DNA of 35,115 nucleotides from CAZYPH01 sp964649095 (GTDB taxonomy: Bacteria > Bdellovibrionota > UBA1018 > UBA923), in assembly GCA_964649095.1 (NCBI GenBank), contig CAZYPH010000011.1, positions 1 through 35,115 on the forward strand. The letters are read 5' to 3'. Positions 16,815-24,746 of the stretch are shown in pieces. Both the position numbers and the translations under genes were made by a program. The notes under the pieces are model-generated. The model did no database searches. It was not told the origin of the DNA and saw nothing but the letters and a program-made list of their open reading frames with translations. Each line of letters begins with the position of its first letter. The first letter of the stretch is position 1.

Positions 16815-17858
16815 TTACGCGAGGCTGCTAGTACTTTCGAGAACACGCTCTAGAGCCTCGATCTCGCTGACCCAGTGACTTTCACTGCCGAAACCTTCAA
16901 AAGCATTTTGAAAGCTTTGGTCACGCCATCGGTCACTAATCCAGGCATTATAATGAATCATGCGCATGCCGCGCAGTATTTCGATCCATTGCCACTCGCG
17001 GTGGTCGAAACTTCGAAAATGTTCATAACTTTCTAACAGCTCGTGGCGTTGCGCTTGCGCGCTAGCGTCGTTGCCACGAATAACCATCCAGATATCTTGC
17101 ACGGCCGGGGCCATTACGGTGTCGTCGAAATCTAAAAAAAATACGTTGAGGGCCGTGTTGTCATTACCGGATCGATTATTCTGTGGCGAGCCCATCCAGA
17201 GGGTATTGCCTAAATGACAATCGCCATGCGTACGAATCAAAGACAGATTTTCATAAGCGCTAAGGCGTGTCTGCACTTCTTGTTCAAAACGCTTGATCTG
17301 CTGCAAGTATCGTTGGCCCAAAATAGATGCCGCGTGCGGTGACTTTTGTAAGGTCTGTAGTGGATATTGGATGCGGTTCTGTATGTTCAGTGTCGGTCGG
17401 TGTTGGAATTTTTTTGTGGCACCGATGTTGTGGAGTCGCGCTAAATGACGCCCCATAATCTTTAACATTTCTGAAGAAAGTTCGTGCTCAATACGCGCAC
17501 GAACTTTAGGCATTACAGAATAATATATTATTAAATCGTTATATTTTAATGTGCTTAGTGTGGCGCCATCTGTGTTTGGTAAAAAGCCCACAGCAGGAAT
17601 TTCATGCTGCTCTAATTCAGTTATGAAGCTGTGTTCTTCCAAAATAGCTTCTTTCGACCATCGATTGGGGCGGTATAATTTTATTACAACGCTCTGACCG
17701 TCTTCGAGTTCCACTTCGAGCACACGATTCTCAAGGCTATTTAATCGCAGCACGCGCCCCGTGGCTCTCGCGAATGTTGACCCTAGGTGCCTTTCAACCG
17801 CATCTAAAATGATGTCCGTAGTAAGGCCCTGGAAGTCGTTTGGAATAGTTTCGTTCAT
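16815..17858 (-). CDS. srkA: SrkA/YihE-like stress response kinase (APH fold)
   Basis: The 347-residue protein resembles E. coli SrkA (YihE), a Ser/Thr kinase of the aminoglycoside-phosphotransferase fold linked to Cpx stress and protection from programmed death. Key features are LNSLENRVLEVELEDG (40-54), the ATP lysine in VVIKLYRPNRW (Lys60), the SKEAILEEH helix (68-75), the catalytic loop THGDCHLGNTLW (Asp213, Asn218) and the metal site FFLDFDD (Asp243). The C-terminal IEILRGMRMIHYNAWISDRW is highly typical of the family. An Asn/Ser-rich insert at about 225-236 lengthens it slightly. It begins ten bases after the receiver-TPR gene, so the two are likely one operon. Confidence 0.88.
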   Translation of the reverse strand: MNETIPNDFQGLTTDIILDAVERHLGSTFARATGRVLRLNSLENRVLEVELEDGQSVVIKLYRPNRWSKEAILEEHSFITELEQHEIPAVGFLPNTDGATLSTLKYNDLIIYYSVMPKVRARIEHELSSEMLKIMGRHLARLHNIGATKKFQHRPTLNIQNRIQYPLQTLQKSPHAASILGQRYLQQIKRFEQEVQTRLSAYENLSLIRTHGDCHLGNTLWMGSPQNNRSGNDNTALNVFFLDFDDTVMAPAVQDIWMVIRGNDASAQAQRHELLESYEHFRSFDHREWQWIEILRGMRMIHYNAWISDRWRDQSFQNAFEGFGSESHWVSEIEALERVLESTSSLA

Positions 17859-17868
17859 AGTGTGGCCA

Positions 17869-18861
17869 CTACGATCTGATGCCCGCTAGTTTTTTGGCAA
17901 GAGCAATATAGGTCTGAATTATTTTACGTTCATCGAGGTCTTTTAACTCTTTTAAAACGGTCTCAAACTCGAGAGCCGCGTCTTTATAGTTTTTTAACAG
18001 TAGTAGGCTGTGGGCGTAAGCCTCACGTGCTTTTAAATGGTTGCGATCGATTCTTAGACTGTCCTTCGAGGCCTCTAGGGCTAATTTCCAGTGTAAGTTG
18101 ATTATCGCTAATGGCCTATCAGGATTGAGAGGGGATAGCTTTTGAGCCTTTTTTAGGTGTTCTAAAGCAGGTTCCAATTTGTTTTGTTGAATTTGAACAG
18201 ACGCGAGCCCTTGTAATGCGTTTAACATGTCAGGTTTTTGTTCCAGGCATCGCGTGTAAAACTGCTCGGCGTTTTTCCAGTCATTGCGTTTGACGTAAAA
18301 GTCACCAATCGTTTTAAAGAGTTGTGGTGATTTTTGTTCGATCTTTAAAGCTTCTAAAAATTTTTGTTCGGCCTTGGCGTAGTCTTGTTGCGCCGTCAGG
18401 TCAGTTGCTTCGCGAACCAACTTGGCAACACCTGTTGGGGTCATGGTCTTCCAGGCGGCGTAGCGTTGTAAGAGCTCGGAGACATCTTTACCAGAAAATG
18501 GTTTTACCAAAATCGCATGCACTTCTAATTCTTGGGCTAGAGCTAACATGGCTTCGTTGCGTTCTTCTAAGGCTAAAACGACATACATATCGCCCATTGT
18601 TGCGCCCCCTACGGCCTTAAGTAGCGAGTAGGCCGTGCCATCGGGTAATTCCGTTTCAAGGAACAAGATATTAATGTTCTGTTCAGAGATAACTCTTAAT
18701 GCGGCCTTTTGATTAGATGCGTAGTGCGTGCGATAATCACCAAGAGTGGGCCCAGCTGCTCGAATAAAAAGGTCCATATTGTCTTTTAAGAGCAGTCGTG
18801 TGCCAACGCTTAAAAATGAAAGTCGAATTGGTTGTTGCAGTTCGTTTGGATTAGCGTTCAT
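17869..18861 (-). CDS. pseudo-receiver domain + TPR protein
   Basis: The 330-residue protein has a CheY-like receiver domain (about 12-135) and a TPR domain (about 150-325). Receiver features are the core strand NILFLETELPDG (64-75), the beta4 segment YVVLALEE and the conserved Lys120-Pro121 in ILVKPF. The residue at the phosphoacceptor place, four before Pro73, is Glu69 and not Asp. The usual N-terminal acidic pair is also missing (LSFLSVGTRLL). It is probably not phosphorylated and may behave as permanently active or as a scaffold. The TPR repeats (for example AKAEQKFLEALKIE, NAEQFYTRCLEQKP) would bind partners. It precedes srkA by ten bases. Only 11 bases separate its ATG from the divergent gene at 18873. 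Confidence 0.83.
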   Translation of the reverse strand: MNANPNELQQPIRLSFLSVGTRLLLKDNMDLFIRAAGPTLGDYRTHYASNQKAALRVISEQNINILFLETELPDGTAYSLLKAVGGATMGDMYVVLALEERNEAMLALAQELEVHAILVKPFSGKDVSELLQRYAAWKTMTPTGVAKLVREATDLTAQQDYAKAEQKFLEALKIEQKSPQLFKTIGDFYVKRNDWKNAEQFYTRCLEQKPDMLNALQGLASVQIQQNKLEPALEHLKKAQKLSPLNPDRPLAIINLHWKLALEASKDSLRIDRNHLKAREAYAHSLLLLKNYKDAALEFETVLKELKDLDERKIIQTYIALAKKLAGIRS

Positions 18862-18872
18862 AATTTTTCTCT

Positions 18873-19511
18873 ATGCAAAACTCTGACAAGGTTCTGTATT
18901 CTAAAGTCTACCCACTAAAACTAGTGCATCCACATGCCGGTTTGCGGTGTGGGTTTAAGGATACCAAATATAAGCTCGCGGCAGAAGTAGTATTAAACAA
19001 TAATAGTTTAGACTTTGTGCTGAGTGTTGAAAACTATCGGCAGTCGTCGCGTTTGCATCAAGCGCCAACAACATCAAGCGTGCCTGGATTATGGGATTAT
19101 GACGTACTAGAGGTGTTTCTACAGGTCGATCAGAACTATTTTGAGTTCCAGTTAAGCCCCGTGAATCAGTTTTTTGAGCTTGAAGTCATTCAACCAAGAA
19201 TAAAAACGAATCCAAATTTTCAAAGTAGTTTTGTGCATAGCGTAACTATTCAGGATGACTGTTGGACGGGATTGTTTCGTTTCAATCAAACTAATTTAGA
19301 GAACATGTTTGGAACACTGGTGCTCGATCAAACGTTCTTAGGGCGTATAAAGGCAGGTTTTTTTGCTATATTAGACTGTCCGACGTGTTTAACGACAGGC
19401 CATGTAGAGGCCGAAAGGCTTTACTATGCTAGTTTTTTGCCATCGCAAGAAAGACCTGATTTTCACTTACCTAAATTTTTTAGACGTTTAGGTAATGACA
19501 ATGGTAAATGA
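18873..19511 (+). CDS. DOMON/CBM9-like domain protein, unknown role
   Basis: The 212-residue protein is rich in beta strands and aromatic residues. The segment PGLWDYDVLEVFLQVDQNYFEFQLSPVNQFFELEV (roughly 70-104) has the look of the DOMON-like/CBM9 fold: a W-x-D-x-EVF strand followed by YFEFQLSP. The end of the domain has the usual WTGLFRFN and GFFAIL pieces. No signal peptide is visible, so it may be cytoplasmic. Related conserved genes are annotated only as DOMON-like. Its start is 11 bases from the start of the divergent receiver-TPR gene, and no ribosome site is evident. The last 49 bases overlap the convergent exporter gene. Function is unknown; sugar or haem binding is a family possibility. 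Confidence 0.6.
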   Translation: MQNSDKVLYSKVYPLKLVHPHAGLRCGFKDTKYKLAAEVVLNNNSLDFVLSVENYRQSSRLHQAPTTSSVPGLWDYDVLEVFLQVDQNYFEFQLSPVNQFFELEVIQPRIKTNPNFQSSFVHSVTIQDDCWTGLFRFNQTNLENMFGTLVLDQTFLGRIKAGFFAILDCPTCLTTGHVEAERLYYASFLPSQERPDFHLPKFFRRLGNDNGK

Positions 19512-20746
19512 AATTTATTTACACGAACCAGTCGCGCCATTAATAAGCCAAACACAATGCTGCTTGCTGTTACGGCAACACGAAATGCCAAGTCTATAGC
19601 CATCTCTTGAGATCCGACTGCAAAACTTCTAAATGAATTTAAAGCCAATACCCCTGGCAGTAAGGCAATAATGCCAGGCACTGAGAAAACCTGACTTGGT
19701 ACTTTAAAACGATTGCTGAGAATGATGCTGGTAATACCAACAATAAGTGCCGCCGAGAATGTTCCGAAGGCGACTGGCGTAGAAGCATCATTCAAACGCA
19801 AAACAGCCCAACCTAACACGCCACACAGGGTGGCCCAGGGTAAAGATTTTGGTGGTACACGAAAGAGAATTCCAAAACAGGTTACAGACATCATAATGGC
19901 CAATGCTGAGGGCCCCACCGACGATCGTTTGACGATCTGTAGTGCAGAATTTTCAAGGCCCACCCACAGAGCCACGTCTTGAAACAACATGTAGGCAATA
20001 CCAAGCGCTAGAATAGTAAGAATCGCCTGCGTTAGTTTTGCAGTACCAGATACTAGGTTCTGTTCCGCTAATTCTGAAATCGCAGTCGTGAGGCTAAGGC
20101 CGGGCACCATTATGACAATTCCCCAAATAGAAAACGATTCATACGGTGCTCGAATGATTTGTTGCCAAAGGCCAGAAGCAAAAAGAGCAAATAAACAGCC
20201 CGCAAAATCGCGAAAAATAGCACTCGAAATACGATGTTTTAAGCCTGGCCCGGCAATGTACCAAGTAAGTGTAGCAATTAGACCAGATAGTAGCGCCGGC
20301 AACGTTAGCGAATATAGTGGATAGCTAATACTAAAACCAAAAACAAAGCTTGCCACCAGGTTTTGAAACATACTGTAGTACGTTTTTTTTGTATGTTTGC
20401 CCTTTAAAATTTTTTGAGCACTGTAGATGGAGATTTTTCTATTTAATAAATCTTCTAAAAGGCCTTCAAGCCAACAAAGCCTACCAAGATCAATAGTTGA
20501 CTCGCGAATGCGCGCTAAAGTGGTAAATGCTTTTTGTTGAATATCAGTACAGCTCACAAATATACCGGTTGGAGTGGCAAACACTTCGGTAGATACGTTT
20601 AGAGACTGGCCTAGGTTTGTAAGGCTGTCCTCTAATCGCGAAGTGGGGCCACCTACAGCCAAATAAGATCGGCCGTACTCAATCATGAACTGCGCTAGTG
20701 TTGCGGCATCTGGAGTATCTTTTTGTGAGGCGGTGCGCTCGTTCAT
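19463..20746 (-). CDS. ThrE-family threonine/serine exporter-like protein
   Basis: The 427-residue protein combines the two parts of the ThrE family in one chain. The N-terminal DUF1212 part has EYGRSYLAVGGPTSRLEDSL, EVFATPTGIFVSC and LGRLCWLEGLLEDLL, then five or so helices (for example LVASFVFGFSISYPLYSL and GIVIMVPGLSLTTAISELAEQNLVSGTAKL). The C-terminal DUF3815 part follows with more helices. In Corynebacterium ThrE exports threonine and serine. The substrate here is not proven. The coding end overlaps the DOMON-like gene by 49 bases on the opposite strand, a large overlap for a convergent pair. The gene diverges from the HNH nuclease gene with 60 bases between starts. Confidence 0.83.
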   Translation of the reverse strand: MNERTASQKDTPDAATLAQFMIEYGRSYLAVGGPTSRLEDSLTNLGQSLNVSTEVFATPTGIFVSCTDIQQKAFTTLARIRESTIDLGRLCWLEGLLEDLLNRKISIYSAQKILKGKHTKKTYYSMFQNLVASFVFGFSISYPLYSLTLPALLSGLIATLTWYIAGPGLKHRISSAIFRDFAGCLFALFASGLWQQIIRAPYESFSIWGIVIMVPGLSLTTAISELAEQNLVSGTAKLTQAILTILALGIAYMLFQDVALWVGLENSALQIVKRSSVGPSALAIMMSVTCFGILFRVPPKSLPWATLCGVLGWAVLRLNDASTPVAFGTFSAALIVGITSIILSNRFKVPSQVFSVPGIIALLPGVLALNSFRSFAVGSQEMAIDLAFRVAVTASSIVFGLLMARLVRVNKFHLPLSLPKRLKNLGK

Positions 20747-20806
20747 GTTTGCAGGTTATCATGAGACTTCTTATATGATATATCGAAAACACTATGGGTT
20801 ATAAGT

Positions 20807-21148
20807 ATGAGTGGTGATTGGTACGACCTTGGTCCTTCGGGTGCAAACCGGGCGCATATTAAACGTGAGCGCGAAAAGGCTCAGAAGTTAAAAAAATCAA
20901 ATTGGTGGAATCAAATATTGCAGTGCGGCGAGTGTCATTATTGCCAAAAAAAATTTGATCGTTCCGAGTTGACTATGGACCACGTTGTGCCCCTAGCGCG
21001 TGGTGGTTGTTCCACTCAAGGCAATATTGTCGCGGCGTGCCGAAGTTGTAACGAAAATAAAAAGTTAAAAACTCCTGTGGAGAGTTTATTAGATAACCTC
21101 ACGGCGTCGCGTCCTGATAATGGCGACAATGAGGGGGACGGGGTTTGA
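20807..21148 (+). CDS. HNH endonuclease domain protein
   Basis: This 113-residue protein is a small HNH nuclease. The core runs from CGECHYCQKKF (40-50) through TMDHVVPLARGG (57-67, catalytic His59) to GNIVAACRSCNENKK (72-86). The zinc knuckle cysteines are C43/C46 and C78/C81, and Asn73 is the central N. Such single-domain proteins are found in phage packaging, restriction, homing and housekeeping roles. An N-terminal charged stretch (NRAHIKREREKAQKLKK) may bind DNA. Its stop overlaps the TTG start of the next gene (TTGA), so the two are translated together. No terminase, portal or methylase genes lie nearby, so I cannot assign a system. Confidence 0.85.
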   Translation: MSGDWYDLGPSGANRAHIKREREKAQKLKKSNWWNQILQCGECHYCQKKFDRSELTMDHVVPLARGGCSTQGNIVAACRSCNENKKLKTPVESLLDNLTASRPDNGDNEGDGV

Positions 21149-22056
21149 GGCGTCGTAGTTTTTTTTCGGAGCTTTTGTCGGAGTGGCAGAAAACAGCCTC
21201 AGCGTTTCAGGATGCGGTAGATCCTGGCAAGGCATGGTCGCGTTCGCAGACCAATACGACCACGTCGACACCCACGCCGCCATCGGGTGTGAGTGCCTCG
21301 ATTTTACTGCCGTCTAGTGTGGACTTGCGCGCTTCGACGGTCGAGTGTTTTTATGTCGAAGACTCGCTCGATGCCGTCGGCAATCTGCGGCTGCGTGGTT
21401 TGTTTAAAACCAAGGTGGCGTTTGTTTCTATTGATTGGGTATTGCGTGCCGGGGCCTCTGCCGACGCGGTGGAAATCGAGCGTAGTTGGCAGACGGCGCT
21501 CGATGGTGTGTCGCTAAATAATGTCTTTAGTATTAGGGCCACACCCTGGTCGACCTACCTTTTGGTGAAGCCCGATGGGATAGTCGAGTATCGCGTGGCA
21601 TCTTCGACGTTACGTTGGTGTTTAAAAACACAGAATATTGTGGATGTGGGGTTATTGGTTCAACCGAAACAATTTATCAATGTTTATTGTTTGATAACGT
21701 TGCCTAAAAACACTAGCGATTCGAACGACAGCCATTCGGGCGTCGACTATACGTTAGAGCGTTTTGTATCGTTACAAAAATTTGATCCGACAGTGCCGTT
21801 TGACCGCTATCTCGATAGCGTGCGTCACGAGATTTCAGTGGGTACGTTAGGTCAGTTTGCCGAGACGTCGGGAGAGGTGGCGCTGGGGGAGGTTCGAGAA
21901 CCCTTGTTAGGTGCTAAGCCCTTTATCAATCAATTTAATTTAGATAAAACGCGTGGCCGCTCTTTGGTTCGATTAGCAAAAACCTATAACTTACAACTAG
22001 TTGTCGCAGCCGATGGTCTATGGCTGCGCACGGTTTTGGCTAGTTCGGTCGCCTAA
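21145..22056 (+). CDS. unknown protein coupled to the HNH gene
   Basis: I do not recognise this 303-residue protein. It starts at a TTG overlapping the HNH stop, behind a G-rich segment (AGGGGGACGGGG) that can serve as ribosome site. The sequence begins basic (MRRRSFFSELLSEWQKT). It then has a Thr/Pro/Ser-rich stretch (about 34-52) and a mixed alpha/beta region with many beta strands (for example VAFVSIDWVLRAG, FSIRATPWSTYLLVKPDG). Near its end is GRSLVRLAKTYNLQLVVAADG. There is no signal peptide or membrane helix. A DUF4912-like fold crossed my mind but I cannot support it by motif. Coupling to an HNH nuclease suggests a DNA-related partner role, as inference only. It ends 17 bases before a strong hairpin. 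Confidence 0.75.
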   Translation: MRRRSFFSELLSEWQKTASAFQDAVDPGKAWSRSQTNTTTSTPTPPSGVSASILLPSSVDLRASTVECFYVEDSLDAVGNLRLRGLFKTKVAFVSIDWVLRAGASADAVEIERSWQTALDGVSLNNVFSIRATPWSTYLLVKPDGIVEYRVASSTLRWCLKTQNIVDVGLLVQPKQFINVYCLITLPKNTSDSNDSHSGVDYTLERFVSLQKFDPTVPFDRYLDSVRHEISVGTLGQFAETSGEVALGEVREPLLGAKPFINQFNLDKTRGRSLVRLAKTYNLQLVVAADGLWLRTVLASSVA

Positions 22057-22073
22057 TATAAAATCACAGAAAG

Positions 22074-22100
22074 AAAATCGGGATACCTATTCCCGATTTT
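22074..22100 (+). terminator. strong hairpin, probable terminator/attenuator arm 1:2
   Basis: AAAATCGGGA and TCCCGATTTT form a perfect ten-base stem with a seven-base loop (TACCTAT). The stem ends in four T, and lies 17 bases after the stop of the unknown gene. By itself it looks like an intrinsic terminator. It also takes part in alternative pairings with the following hairpin (22106-22133). Confidence 0.7.
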
Positions 22101-22105
22101 ATGAT

Positions 22106-22133
22106 AAAAACGGGAATATGATTCCCCGTTTTT
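22106..22133 (+). promoter_or_regulatory. hairpin that encloses the ATPase start codon
   Basis: AAAAACGGG (22106-22114) and CCCGTTTTT (22125-22133) pair perfectly over nine bases. The loop holds the ATPase ATG (22118-22120), and the stem takes in the GGGA that would be its ribosome site. Folding would hide the start. Segment 22090-22100 (TTCCCGATTTT) can instead pair with 22106-22116 (AAAAACGGGAA) at ten of eleven positions, so 1:2 plus 3:4 competes with 2:3. Confidence 0.55.
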
Positions 22134-23296
22134 TAGACGCCCCAAAGACAGATAGTTTCTTTTTGTTTGGACCTAGAGGTACCGGTAAATCAACCTGGTT
22201 AAAACAAACTTATCCCAATGCCTTTGTGATTGATCTTTTGGAGTCTGCTACTTACCAGGAATTGCTGCGTAATCCGTCTCTTTTAGAGCCGATGATCGAT
22301 GGCGCATTCTCAGGCATCAATCAACAGGAAAAGTCTGCCAAGAAGCTGTGTGTGATTGATGAGGTGCAGCGATTGCCAGCCTTGTTAAACGAGGTGCATC
22401 GTCTCATTGAGACTAAAAAATATTTATTTATTCTAACGGGATCGAGTGCTCGAAAACTGCGTCGTGAAGGCGCCAATTTATTGGCTGGACGTGCCCTGCT
22501 AAAACAAATGCACCCTTTTACGGCAGCGGAGCTGACCACCCACTTTGACCTCCATAGATCGTTACAATTTGGGCATCTACCTGGAGCGTATTTCAGTTCT
22601 GATCCAGAACAATATCTCAAGAGTTATGTCGGCGTTTATCTACGAGAGGAAGTGCAGTTTGAGGCTCAGGTGCGCAACCTCGCGCAGTTTTCCAAGTTTT
22701 TAGAGTCGGCATCTTATTCACAGGCGTCTGTTTTAAGTGTGGCTGCCATCGCGAAGGATTGTGGTGTCGATCGTAAGACAGCAGAGAATTATTTTCAGCT
22801 ATTAGAAGACCTTTTGCTCGGTGTTCGGTTACCGGTGTTTCAGCGCCGCGCCAAACGCAAGCTTACAACACATCCGAAGTTTTATTATTTTGATACGGGT
22901 GTGTTTCGCGTACTTCGTCCACGAGGGCCTTTGGATTCAGAAGCTGAGCTCGAAGGGGCTGGTTTAGAAACTTTAGTATTACAAGAATTGAGGGCCACTA
23001 TTGCCAATTATAATTTAGACCTTCAGCTCTATTTTTGGCGCTCACACCAAAAAGTAGAAGTGGATTTTGTGCTTTACGGCAAAGACGGTTTGTTTGCCAT
23101 CGAGGTCAAACGTTCTAGCCGTATTCGCGATGGTGATCTGCACGGGCTAGAGGAATTTTTAAAAGACTACCCAATGGCAAAGGCTTGTCTGCTATACGCC
23201 GGTACGAAACCGTTACGCTTTGGATCGATTGATGTTCTACCAATTGAGGGTGCATTAAAAAATTTATCTAAGATGCTCGGCTACGATAGTCGCTAA
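22118..23296 (+). CDS. AAA_14/DUF4143 family ATPase with nuclease-like C-terminus
   Basis: The 392-residue protein is an AAA_14 plus DUF4143 ATPase, a widespread family of unknown physiological role. Walker A is FGPRGTGKST (17-26), Walker B is LCVIDE (77-82), and sensor-1 is LTGSS (106-110), followed by the family box RREGANLLAGRALL with Arg125. The middle section YLREEVQFEAQVRNLAQF and a winged-helix-like SVAAIAKDCGVDRKTAENY belong to DUF4143. The C-terminus has VDFVL (Asp316) and AIEVK (Glu329, Lys331), a PD-(D/E)xK nuclease-like signature. A longer frame from 22001 overlaps the preceding gene and ignores the hairpins, so I chose ATG 22118 with GGGA before it. Its 3' end overlaps lpd by four bases. 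Confidence 0.88.
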   Translation: MIPRFLDAPKTDSFFLFGPRGTGKSTWLKQTYPNAFVIDLLESATYQELLRNPSLLEPMIDGAFSGINQQEKSAKKLCVIDEVQRLPALLNEVHRLIETKKYLFILTGSSARKLRREGANLLAGRALLKQMHPFTAAELTTHFDLHRSLQFGHLPGAYFSSDPEQYLKSYVGVYLREEVQFEAQVRNLAQFSKFLESASYSQASVLSVAAIAKDCGVDRKTAENYFQLLEDLLLGVRLPVFQRRAKRKLTTHPKFYYFDTGVFRVLRPRGPLDSEAELEGAGLETLVLQELRATIANYNLDLQLYFWRSHQKVEVDFVLYGKDGLFAIEVKRSSRIRDGDLHGLEEFLKDYPMAKACLLYAGTKPLRFGSIDVLPIEGALKNLSKMLGYDSR

Positions 23297-24735
23297 ACCT
23301 GATGAATCGACCGGCCCTGAGTATCTAAAAACGCCTCCCAAATCATCTCCGACAATGTCGGGTGGGGGTGGATGGTTTCTGCAATGGCGTTGACGGTCAG
23401 TTTTGAGCGCATCGCAAGAGCGACTTCAGAAATCAGGTTACTCGAATCGTGACCTAACATCGTGCAACCCAAGATGGCTCCCGTATCGCGGTCGACAACG
23501 GCTTTTACGATACCGCGTGTTTTTCCCACACACATCGCTTGAGCATTTTCAGAAAACAAAAATTTTCCAATCGCGACGTTATGCCCCTTCTGGCGGGCTT
23601 GGTCTGGTTGCAGCCCTACCGAGGCCATTTCTGGAATAGTAAATATGGCGCCCGGAACAATGTCATAATCTTTTTTGCATTCTTCGCCGCTGATGCCACG
23701 TAACGCAATTTCAGCATCGTACCAGGCTTTGTGGGCGAGCATCGGGCCACCCACGACGTCACCAGCACCATAGAGGCCTTGGCAGGTGGTCGATTGTAAC
23801 TGGTCATTCACGACCAAGTTTCCACGATCGCTAACGACGGCACCAATATTTTCTAAACCAAGATCTTCCGAGTTGGGTTTGCGTCCGATGGCTAATAAAA
23901 CGCGCTCAACTGCAAGTGGGCTTGTGCTGTTCTCTTTGGAGTTTGCAAGCGTCAGGTGTACCTGTGCATTTTGAATTTTTAGATCTTGTACTTTGGTATG
24001 GCAGTGCACGGTGATGCCATCTTCTTTGAAATACTGTGCTAACATTGCCACGACTTCTTGATCCATCGACGACAATACTTGTGAGGAATGTTCTAACAAA
24101 TGCACTTTCACGCCAAATTTATTTAGTATGCTAGCAAACTCACAGGCCACGACGCCGCCACCAACGATCGCAACACTCTTGGGCAGTTGTGACATCAAAA
24201 CAAAATCATCGGTATTTAGAACATGCTGGTGATCCGATTTCAAAACACCACTTTCCGACGGCCGAGAGCCCGTGCATAAAAGCGCAAATCTAGATTGTAT
24301 GATGGTTTTTTGGTGGGCACCAACGCCGTCATTCAGGAGTGGACGGACTTCGATTTCAAAAAGATTTTCTGTATTTTTTCTCTGAAAAAAGGCGTTTCCA
24401 AATAGAATCTGCACGCCCAAGTCTTCCATGCGTTTTTTTAAAGTCGTGGCCATTTTGCGGCTGATTTCAAACTGGCGTTTGGCGGCAATGCCATAATCGA
24501 AAACAAATTCACTTTTTGTGGAGATACCGTTTTCTTCGAGATCTTTTAAGCGTTGCAATGAAACGGCTGTGCCCCACAAGGCCTTAGTAGGGATGCAACC
24601 TCTATGTACACACGCACCACCAATTTCAGCGCGTTCGATGAGCGCAACTTTAAAACCCTGTAGGGCGCCTTTAATAGCCGATGTATAACCTGCGGGACCG
24701 CCGCCCACTACTACAAGATCAAATGTTGCTGCCAT
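23293..24735 (-). CDS. lpdA: dihydrolipoyl dehydrogenase (E3)
   Basis: This 480-residue FAD-dependent disulfide reductase reoxidises dihydrolipoyl groups of 2-oxo acid dehydrogenase complexes and the glycine cleavage system with NAD+. The FAD site is VVVGGGPAGYTSA (8-20). The redox disulfide is in GGACVHRGCIPTKAL (Cys42, Cys47). The NAD site is SVAIVGGGVVACEFA, the second FAD contact is GLYGAGDV, and the active-site pair is HPHPTLSE (His458, Glu463). All catalytic residues are intact and length is normal. No E1 or E2 genes are adjacent; it is preceded, 11 bases upstream, by a small helical protein. It converges on and overlaps the ATPase gene. Confidence 0.95.
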   Translation of the reverse strand: MAATFDLVVVGGGPAGYTSAIKGALQGFKVALIERAEIGGACVHRGCIPTKALWGTAVSLQRLKDLEENGISTKSEFVFDYGIAAKRQFEISRKMATTLKKRMEDLGVQILFGNAFFQRKNTENLFEIEVRPLLNDGVGAHQKTIIQSRFALLCTGSRPSESGVLKSDHQHVLNTDDFVLMSQLPKSVAIVGGGVVACEFASILNKFGVKVHLLEHSSQVLSSMDQEVVAMLAQYFKEDGITVHCHTKVQDLKIQNAQVHLTLANSKENSTSPLAVERVLLAIGRKPNSEDLGLENIGAVVSDRGNLVVNDQLQSTTCQGLYGAGDVVGGPMLAHKAWYDAEIALRGISGEECKKDYDIVPGAIFTIPEMASVGLQPDQARQKGHNVAIGKFLFSENAQAMCVGKTRGIVKAVVDRDTGAILGCTMLGHDSSNLISEVALAMRSKLTVNAIAETIHPHPTLSEMIWEAFLDTQGRSIHQV

Positions 24736-24746
24736 GATAGTTCGTA

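Noticed and set aside
21145..22056. DUF4912 assignment for the HNH partner
   Set aside because: I could not find the aromatic DP-x-YW-type core that would justify it, so it stays unknown.
22001..22117. Longer N-terminus for the DUF4143 ATPase
   Set aside because: It overlaps the preceding gene, runs through the hairpins, and the family normally starts close to MIPRFL.
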